A DNA stretch of 64,000 nucleotides from assembly GCF_017676385.1 (NCBI RefSeq), contig NZ_JAFFZN010000013.1, positions 124,001-188,000 of the forward strand, given 5' to 3'. The first letter of the stretch is position 1. Each line of letters opens with the position of its first letter. Both the position numbers and the translations under genes were made by a program. The notes below the pieces were generated by a model, which worked only from the letters and a program-made list of their open reading frames with translations, searched no databases and was not told the origin of the DNA. The DNA comes from Streptomyces spirodelae. GTDB taxonomy: Bacteria > Actinomycetota > Actinomycetes > Streptomycetales > Streptomycetaceae. Of this stretch, positions 58,584 to 64,000 are shown piece by piece.

Positions 58584-60038
58584 ATGAACTCCCGGCCGCA
58601 CGCCGTTCAGCGCAATGTCATCGTCATCGGTGCGGGCCCCACCGGCCTGCTGCTCGCCGGAGATCTCGCCGCGGCCGGGATCGCGGTCACGGTCCTGGAG
58701 CGCCGCCCGCACACGATCAGCAACCTCTCCCGCGCCTTCGGCGTCCACGCCCGCACCCTGGAGCAGTTGGACGCCCGCGGTCTCGCCGACGACCTGATCT
58801 CCGTCGGCAGCACCATCACGGATCTGCAGCTCTTCGGCCGGCTGAGCCTTGATCTGACCACCCTGCCCAGCCGTTTCCCCTACCTGCTGATAACGCCGCA
58901 GTACGAGGTGGAGAAGGTGCTGGAGGCCCGCGCCCGCGACCTCGGGGTCGAGTTCGTCCACGAGGCCGAGGTCACCGGACTGACCCAGGACGCCGACGGC
59001 GTCCAGGTCGAGATCGGCGGCACCGGGACCCGCCGTGCCGCCTACGTCGTGGGAGCCGACGGCCACCGCAGCGCCGTCCGCACCGCGCTGGGGCTGCCCT
59101 TCCCCGGGGTGTCCGTCATCAAGTCCCTCTTCCTGGCGGACGTCCGCCTCGCCGAGCGGCCCGACGGTGTCCTCACCGTCAACGGCGCCGACGACGCCTT
59201 CGCGATGATCGCCTCATTCGGAGACGGCTGGTACCGCGTCATGGGCTGGAACCGGCGCCACGAGGTCTCGGACGACACGCCGATCGATCTGGAGGAGGTC
59301 AAGGAGGTCACCCGCCGGGCGCTGGGAACCGACTTCGGCATGCACGACGCGCGCTGGCTCTCCCGCTTCCACAGCGACGAGCGCCAGGCGCCCTCCTACC
59401 GCGAAGGCCGCATCTTCCTGGCCGGGGACGCGGCGCACATCCACTCGCCCGCCGGCGGCCAGGGCATGAACACCGGTCTGCAGGACGCCGCCAACCTCGG
59501 CTGGAAGCTGGCCGGAGTGCTGCACGGCTGGGCGCCCGAGACACTCCTGGACACCTACCATGCCGAGCGCCACCCCGTCGGCAAGGCGGTGTTGCGCAGC
59601 AGCGGTGCCATCGTCCGGCTGGCACGGGCACAGAGCGCGGTGCTGCGAGCGGTCCGCACGGTGGCCTCGTCCGCCATCGGCCACTCCCCGGCGGCCAAGG
59701 CCAAGGCCCTCGGCCAGATCTCCGGTATCGGCTACTCCTACCCCGCGCCGTCCGGCGCCCACAAACCGGCCGGGCACCGGGTGGCCGACCTGGCGCTGTC
59801 CGACGGCAGGCGGCTCTACGAGGCGCTGCGCGAGGGCAAGTTCGTGCTGGTCGCCACGGAGGACACCGCGGCGGTCAAGGGCCGCGAGGACCGGTTGGTG
59901 CGGGTCACGCCCGCGGAGGAGACCCGCCAGACCCTGCTGGTCCGTCCCGACGGCTATATCGCCTGGGCTTCTCACGCCCCCTCGGAAGCCGACCTGGAAG
60001 AGGCCGTACGCGCCTGGACCGGGTCGCGCCCGGAGTGA
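58584..60038 (+). CDS. FAD-dependent aromatic monooxygenase (PHBH/RdmE type)
   Basis: A 484-residue flavoprotein monooxygenase. It has GAGPTGLLLAGDLAAAG (FAD, dinucleotide), the VVGADGHRSAVR segment (DG motif), and IFLAGDAAHIHSPAGGQGMN (GD motif, FAD ribityl). The C-terminal thioredoxin-like part (about 395-484) is typical of the PheA/TfdB and RdmE group. Such enzymes hydroxylate aromatic polyketides or xenobiotics, including rifampicin. AGGAGG precedes ATG 58584. The divergent TetR gene and four operators mark it as an inducible detoxification gene. Confidence 0.9.
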   Translation: MNSRPHAVQRNVIVIGAGPTGLLLAGDLAAAGIAVTVLERRPHTISNLSRAFGVHARTLEQLDARGLADDLISVGSTITDLQLFGRLSLDLTTLPSRFPYLLITPQYEVEKVLEARARDLGVEFVHEAEVTGLTQDADGVQVEIGGTGTRRAAYVVGADGHRSAVRTALGLPFPGVSVIKSLFLADVRLAERPDGVLTVNGADDAFAMIASFGDGWYRVMGWNRRHEVSDDTPIDLEEVKEVTRRALGTDFGMHDARWLSRFHSDERQAPSYREGRIFLAGDAAHIHSPAGGQGMNTGLQDAANLGWKLAGVLHGWAPETLLDTYHAERHPVGKAVLRSSGAIVRLARAQSAVLRAVRTVASSAIGHSPAAKAKALGQISGIGYSYPAPSGAHKPAGHRVADLALSDGRRLYEALREGKFVLVATEDTAAVKGREDRLVRVTPAEETRQTLLVRPDGYIAWASHAPSEADLEEAVRAWTGSRPE

Positions 60039-60141
60039 CAGCCGGCGGGCGAACCGGGGGCCTGCCGTCCGTGCCGCCTCAGGGCACGTGCCGCCTCAGG
60101 GCAGCAGGCGGGCCGCCGGCCGCGCGGCCCGCCCTCCGACT

Positions 60142-60235
60142 CCGTGCGCCCGGCCGCCAGTACGCCCCCAGTCGCTGTGCGCCCGGCCGCCGCTACGCCC
60201 TCAGTCGCTGTGCGGCCGCGGCTACGCGCTCGTCC
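60142..60235. repeat. Imperfect 33-35 bp tandem repeat across the dapC 3' end
   Basis: Units starting near 60142, 60175 and 60210 share CGGCCGCC-x-CTACGC-x-CTCAGTCGCT with small indels. The second unit contains the dapC stop region, so it looks like a partial duplication of the gene end. Confidence 0.5.
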
Positions 60236-61299
60236 GTGGCCGTGAGTGCGACGCGGACGTGCCGCGCTCCGGCGGGGCCGTAGAAGTCGCCCGGGGCGAC
60301 GAGCACCCCGTGCTTGGCGAGGTCGGCGACCGTGTCCCAGCAGGACTCGTCCCGTGTCGCCCACAGGTACAGCGATGCCTCGCTGTGCTCGATCCGGAAG
60401 CCCGCCGCCTCCAGCGCCCCACGCAGCTGCGTGCGGCGCGCGCGGTAGCGTTCGCGCTGCTCGGCCACGTGGGTGTCGTCACCGAGTGCGGCGACGGTCG
60501 CGGCCTGCACGGGCGCCGGCGTCATCATTCCGCCGTGCTTGCGGATCTGCAGCAGCTCACCCAGCACGTCGCTGTCCCCCGCGACGAAGGCGGCCCGGTA
60601 GCCGGCGAGGTTGGAGCGCTTGGAGAGGGAGTGGACGGCCACCAGCCCTTCGGTGGAGCCGCCGCACACCTCGGGGTGCAGCACGGAGACGGGATCGGTC
60701 TCCCAGCCGAGCTCCAGGTAGCACTCGTCGCTGACGACCAGTACGCCGTGCTCGCGCGCCCAGGCGACGACGGCGCGCAGCTTCTCGGGTGGCAGGACCT
60801 GCCCGGTGGGGTTGGAGGGCGAGTTGAGCCACAGCAGCTTGAGCCCGGTGGGGTCCAGCTCCAGGGGGTCGTCGTAGGCCACGTGCTCGGCGCGCGCCAG
60901 CCGGGCGCCGACCTCGTAGGTGGGATAGGCGAGCCGGGGGAAGGCCACCCGGTCGCCGGGGCTCAGACCGAGCTGGGTCGGCAGCCAGGCCACCAGTTCC
61001 TTGGAGCCGACGACGGGCAGCACGTTCCGTTCGGTGAGGCCCTGGGCGCCCAGTCGGCGCTCGCACCAGCCGGTGAGCGCGTCCCGCAGCTGCTGTGTCC
61101 CCCACACGGTGGGGTAGCCGGGGCTGTCGGCCGCCTCGGTCAGCGCGCGCCGCACCAGCGGCGGGACCGGGTCGACAGGGGTGCCGACGGACAGGTCGAC
61201 GATGCCGTCGGGGTGGCCGGCGGCGGTGGTCTTGTACGGCTCGAGCCGGTCCCAGGGGAAGGTGGGCAGGCGGTCGGAGACGGGGGACTCGGAGGGCAT
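60193..61299 (-). CDS. dapC: N-succinyldiaminopimelate aminotransferase
   Basis: From ATG 61299 the product is 368 residues. It is a class I PLP aminotransferase: LWLNSPSNPTGQVLP, VVSDECYLELGWE, and the PLP lysine in VHSLSKRSNLAGYRAA. The pairing with ferredoxin is the same as Rv1178-fdxC in M. tuberculosis, and the length matches DapC there. It converts N-succinyl-2-amino-6-ketopimelate to the diaminopimelate derivative that DapE then hydrolyses. Frame runs open upstream, but the added part is not conserved. Confidence 0.92.
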   Translation of the reverse strand: MPSESPVSDRLPTFPWDRLEPYKTTAAGHPDGIVDLSVGTPVDPVPPLVRRALTEAADSPGYPTVWGTQQLRDALTGWCERRLGAQGLTERNVLPVVGSKELVAWLPTQLGLSPGDRVAFPRLAYPTYEVGARLARAEHVAYDDPLELDPTGLKLLWLNSPSNPTGQVLPPEKLRAVVAWAREHGVLVVSDECYLELGWETDPVSVLHPEVCGGSTEGLVAVHSLSKRSNLAGYRAAFVAGDSDVLGELLQIRKHGGMMTPAPVQAATVAALGDDTHVAEQRERYRARRTQLRGALEAAGFRIEHSEASLYLWATRDESCWDTVADLAKHGVLVAPGDFYGPAGARHVRVALTATDERVAAAAQRLRA

Positions 61300-61448
61300 G
61301 GTGCTCGCTTTCGGAAGGCGGCCGGCCGGTGCGGCGCGGCGCGGAAAACGCCGCAGCCCCGCACGACAGGACGCCATGGTCGCCGTACGGGACTGCCAGG
61401 GAGCCACTCGTGGGGCGAGTGGCTCACTCGTCGGGGGTCACCCGTGGG

Positions 61449-61775
61449 TCACTCGTCGTGCTCCTGCGGCGGAAGCGCGGCGATGATCGGGTGGTCCTTC
61501 TCGATCAGGCCGAGCTTGCTGGCACCGCCGGGCGAGCCGAGGTCGTCGAAGAACTCGACGTTGGCCTTGTAGTAGTCCTTCCACTCCTCGGGGGTGTCAT
61601 CTTCGTAGAAGATGGCCTCGACCGGGCAGACGGGCTCGCAGGCACCGCAGTCGACGCACTCGTCCGGGTGGATGTACAAGGACCGCTGGCCCTCGTAGAT
61701 GCAGTCGACCGGGCACTCCTCGATGCAAGCCTTGTCCTTCAGGTCGACACAAGGCTCCGCGATGACGTAAGTCAC
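61449..61775 (-). CDS. fdxA: 7Fe ferredoxin (3Fe-4S/4Fe-4S)
   Basis: From GTG 61775 (AGGAGG upstream, spacing about 10) the product is 108 residues. The first cluster binds the Cys of CVDLKDKACIEECPVDC and the second CVDCGACEPVCP, the standard seven-iron type. The C-terminal extension (WKDYYKANVEFFDDL) is normal for this family. It lies 149 bp upstream of dapC on the same strand. It is a general low-potential electron carrier. Confidence 0.96.
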   Translation of the reverse strand: MTYVIAEPCVDLKDKACIEECPVDCIYEGQRSLYIHPDECVDCGACEPVCPVEAIFYEDDTPEEWKDYYKANVEFFDDLGSPGGASKLGLIEKDHPIIAALPPQEHDE

Positions 61776-61925
61776 GCTGTCGTTCCTCCTCGTTAGGGCT
61801 GGCGGGCCGGTGCCCGGCTCCGCCGCGGGCGCGCGGGAGCGCTCTTTCGCTTCGGACGGCGGCGATGCCCACACCTAGTATCTCCGTTCGCGGAGACAAG
61901 ACGAACAGGAGGGGCGGTCAGAACT

Positions 61926-62924
61926 GTGGAATTCACCACGGGCGGACGTCTGGAGGTCCGCATCACCCCTTCCGACGTGGGCAAACGTGTCTCGGTGCGG
62001 TCGCTGACGGCGGCTGGGGAGCGGCGCGGACGATTCACGGACACGATCGGCATTCTCACATCGTGGACCGGAGGTCTGCTCGGAATCACCCGCCGCGATG
62101 GTGAGCAGGTCGAGATCGAGGAGGCGTCGATGGTCGCTGGAAAGGTCGTACCGCACACGCCGGCCCGCCGCCGGGGGCTGCCCGCCGCCGACGTGCGGGA
62201 ACTTGTCACCGTGGCCGCGCGGGGCTGGCCGCCGGTGGAGTCCGGGCAGTTGGGCGGATGGACCCTGCGGGCGGCCGGCGGCTTCACCGCGCGTGCCAAC
62301 TCGGTGCTGCCGCTGGACGAGCCGGGGCTGCCGCTGGACGAGGCGCTGGCGCGGGTCACGGCCTGGTACGGGCAGCGGGACCTGCCGGCCCGGATGCAGG
62401 TCGCCGTGGAGGAGAACGCGCTGCTCGCAGCGCGGCTGCGGGAGCGCGGCTGGACGGCGGAGCGGCACGGGCTGATACAGGTCGGCGCGCTGGCGCCGTT
62501 GGCCGACCGGGAACCGGACGGCAGGGTGGTGCTGGAGCGCACGCCGGACGAGAAGTGGCTCTCGCTCTACAACCGTGCGGACGGCGAGCGGCTGGCGGAA
62601 GCCGCCGTGAAGGTGCTCACCGGCGGGCCCTCGGTGTGGTTCGCGACGGTACGGGACGAGGCCGGCTCCCCCATGGCGATCGGGCGGTGCGTGGTGGACG
62701 GCCGGTGGGCCGGGTTCGCCGCCATAGAGGTCGCCCCCGAGCGGCGCCGGCAGGGGCTCGCGCAGGCGGTGACGGGCGAGCTGGCGCGTGCCGCGCTGGC
62801 GGAGGGTGCCTCGGCCGCCTACCTCCAGGTGGAGCGGGACAACACGCCCGCACGCGCCCTCTACGAGAAGCTGGGGTTCGCCGACCACCACGCCTACTTC
62901 TACCTCCGCGCCCCGCAGGACTGA
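61926..62924 (+). CDS. GNAT-family N-acetyltransferase
   Basis: From GTG 61926 the protein is 332 residues. The first 85 residues (RLEVRITPSDVGKRVSVRSL, GLLGITRRDGEQVEIEE) form a small beta domain; the acetyltransferase half (about 190-330) has the acetyl-CoA loop VAPERRRQGLAQAV and the final ALYEKLGFADHHAY. The substrate is unknown. It is divergent from the ferredoxin gene and is followed by the SirB1-like gene with a 1-bp gap. Confidence 0.88.
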   Translation: MEFTTGGRLEVRITPSDVGKRVSVRSLTAAGERRGRFTDTIGILTSWTGGLLGITRRDGEQVEIEEASMVAGKVVPHTPARRRGLPAADVRELVTVAARGWPPVESGQLGGWTLRAAGGFTARANSVLPLDEPGLPLDEALARVTAWYGQRDLPARMQVAVEENALLAARLRERGWTAERHGLIQVGALAPLADREPDGRVVLERTPDEKWLSLYNRADGERLAEAAVKVLTGGPSVWFATVRDEAGSPMAIGRCVVDGRWAGFAAIEVAPERRRQGLAQAVTGELARAALAEGASAAYLQVERDNTPARALYEKLGFADHHAYFYLRAPQD

Positions 62925-62925
62925 G

Positions 62926-63834
62926 ATGGGCGGGCCGAGCGAAGCGGGAAACGGCATGGAGGGCGAGGGCGGGACGGCCAGGCGGCGGTTCGCCGAGGCG
63001 GCCCGCGAGGAGCGCCCCGATCTGGCGCTGCTGTGTCTGCTGATCGGCGCGGAGGCCGCCGGGCACGCGCACGGCGGACGGGAGCCGGGAGTGGACGAGG
63101 AGCCGGCCGTCGACCGGATCGTGGACGAGGGGCAGGCCGAACTCGACCGGCTGGCCGGACTGTTGCCGTACGAACGTGGCCGTACCCCCGCACAGTGGGC
63201 GCGGGCCCTGGAGCGGACCCTGGGCGGGCAGCTGGGGTTCAACGGCGCCGCCTCGGACTACCAGCGGCTGGAGTCCTCGCTGCTGCCCGAGGTGCTGCGG
63301 CGGCGGCGCGGGCTGCCGATCCTGCTGTCGGTGGTCTGGACGGAGGTGGCCAGACGCGCCGGCGCCCCGGTGTACGGGGTGGCGCTGCCCGGGCACTTCG
63401 TCGTGGGCTTCGGCGATCCGGTCGGCGAGCACGTACTGGCCGACCCGTTCGGCGGAGGGAAGCGGCTCGACGAGGAAGAGCTGTCCGCGATGGTCGCCGG
63501 GGCCACCGGCGGGACACCGCTGTCGGCCGCCTCGCTGCGCCCTGCCGGGCCGCTGGAGACGGTGCTGCGCGTCCTGAACAACATCCGGGCCTGGGCCGGC
63601 CCGCGGCCCGAGCAGTCCGGGGTGCGGCTGTGGGCGGTCGAGCTGTCCCTGCTGCTGCCGCACCACCCCGGCAGGCTCCGCTTCGAGCGGGCCCAACTGC
63701 TGGTGGAGCGGGGCGACTTCATACGGGGCGCACGGGAGATGGAGGAGTACGCGGACGTCGTCGCGACGATGGAGCCGAACGCGGCGGAGAACGTACGGCG
63801 CGCTGCGCGCGCTGCGAGGGCTCGTCTGAACTGA
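62926..63834 (+). CDS. SirB1/transglutaminase-like protein
   Basis: From ATG 62926, which follows the GNAT stop by 1 bp and has AGGA five bases upstream, the product is 302 residues; ATG 62956 is an alternative. It matches the SirB1/YchA family: ERTLGGQLGFNGAASDY, RGLPILLSVVWTEVARRAG, and GVALPGHFVVGF, whose His is in the family's transglutaminase-like site, with C-terminal TPR-like helices. Cysteine is absent at the usual nucleophile place. Coupling to GNAT suggests a shared function that is not known. Confidence 0.85.
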   Translation: MGGPSEAGNGMEGEGGTARRRFAEAAREERPDLALLCLLIGAEAAGHAHGGREPGVDEEPAVDRIVDEGQAELDRLAGLLPYERGRTPAQWARALERTLGGQLGFNGAASDYQRLESSLLPEVLRRRRGLPILLSVVWTEVARRAGAPVYGVALPGHFVVGFGDPVGEHVLADPFGGGKRLDEEELSAMVAGATGGTPLSAASLRPAGPLETVLRVLNNIRAWAGPRPEQSGVRLWAVELSLLLPHHPGRLRFERAQLLVERGDFIRGAREMEEYADVVATMEPNAAENVRRAARAARARLN

Positions 63835-63914
63835 GGACTTGGTGCCCCGCGCCAGTCGGGCTGATGAGGGGGTGCCCCTTGCTACCGCGTGCAGTCTGCG
63901 GGTCCGTCGTGGCT

Positions 63915-63939
63915 GGTCGCGCAGTTCCCCGCGCCCCTG
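63915..63939. repeat. Intergenic GC-rich repeat copy 4
   Basis: GGTCGCGCAGTTCCCCGCGCCCCTG lies downstream of the SirB1-like gene. It carries the same core as copies 1-3 but without a complementary GGGGC arm directly after it. Confidence 0.6.
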
Positions 63940-63973
63940 AAAACCCAGCTCCTGCGCTTGGGAGGTCTGCGCC

Positions 63974-63991
63974 CCGGGAGGTACCTCCCGG
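63974..63991. repeat. Perfect 18-bp palindrome at the right edge
   Basis: CCGGGAGGTACCTCCCGG is its own reverse complement. It follows the GC-rich repeat by about 35 bp, with GGCCGGAGG after it. It may be part of the same intergenic mosaic element; the window ends 9 bp later. Confidence 0.6.
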
Positions 63992-64000
63992 CCGGAGGTC

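Overview
The window is chromosomal DNA of a high-GC actinomycete, most probably Streptomyces or a close relative. The evidence is uniformly high GC with third-position bias, frequent GTG starts, mycothiol-era redox genes, a 7Fe ferredoxin/DapC pair, and small actinobacterial marker families (DUF3107, DUF3117, DUF3152). From memory, the gene order follows two blocks of the Mycobacterium tuberculosis genome: mrx1-nudC-adnB-adnA-ATL-moeZ-DUF3152-TetR-DUF3107-ferritin-like-DEAD helicase, and corA/MgtE-N/mrp/tatB/htrA/rseA/sigE/methyltransferase/DUF3117/tag/DivIVA-like/folP2/LOG/dapE/dapC/ferredoxin.

Region by region. 1-1.75 kb is the end of an integrated mobile element: a large serine integrase runs off the left edge and abuts what looks like a decayed 3' fragment of the mycoredoxin gene. 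1.8-12 kb holds DNA and redox maintenance genes: NudC, an M20 dipeptidase, the AdnA/AdnB helicase-nuclease and an alkyltransferase-like protein. 12-18 kb has a membrane protein with a kinase-like domain fused to a lysylphosphatidylglycerol-synthase-type membrane domain, a secreted tripeptidyl-aminopeptidase-like lipoprotein, and MoeZ. 18-23.8 kb is a tightly overlapping operon: PelF-like glycosyltransferase, polytopic membrane protein, a small ORF, SDR epimerase and spherulin-4-like protein. It resembles the Pel/galactosaminogalactan exopolysaccharide toolkits and is the most promising candidate for an undescribed system here.

24-32 kb holds DUF3152, two alpha/beta hydrolases, a TetR regulator, DUF3107, a ferritin-like protein and a DEAD-box helicase that appears to start at CTG behind a hairpin-bearing leader. 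32-37.5 kb holds MarC, PHP phosphoesterase, DUF6758, an MFS transporter with a palindromic operator candidate, and a SUFU-domain protein. 37.5-44 kb is a magnesium-linked block: CorA with a long leader and a possible upstream ORF, an MgtE-N/CBS protein without a membrane domain, DUF1003 and the Mrp carrier. 44-50.4 kb is the envelope-stress module (ECF sigma, anti-sigma, HtrA protease, TatB, methyltransferase, DUF3117) with a visible ECF-type promoter for the sigma gene itself.

50.7-64 kb holds lipid, DNA-repair, folate-like and lysine/diaminopimelate genes: enoyl-CoA hydratase, Tag, FolP2-like, LOG, DapE, DapC, ferredoxin, GNAT and SirB1-like. They are interrupted by a divergent TetR/FAD-monooxygenase pair with four 14-bp palindromic operators. 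No tRNA, rRNA or CRISPR array was recognised. Convergent gene pairs are commonly separated by long perfect hairpins, and a short GC-rich intergenic repeat recurs four times.
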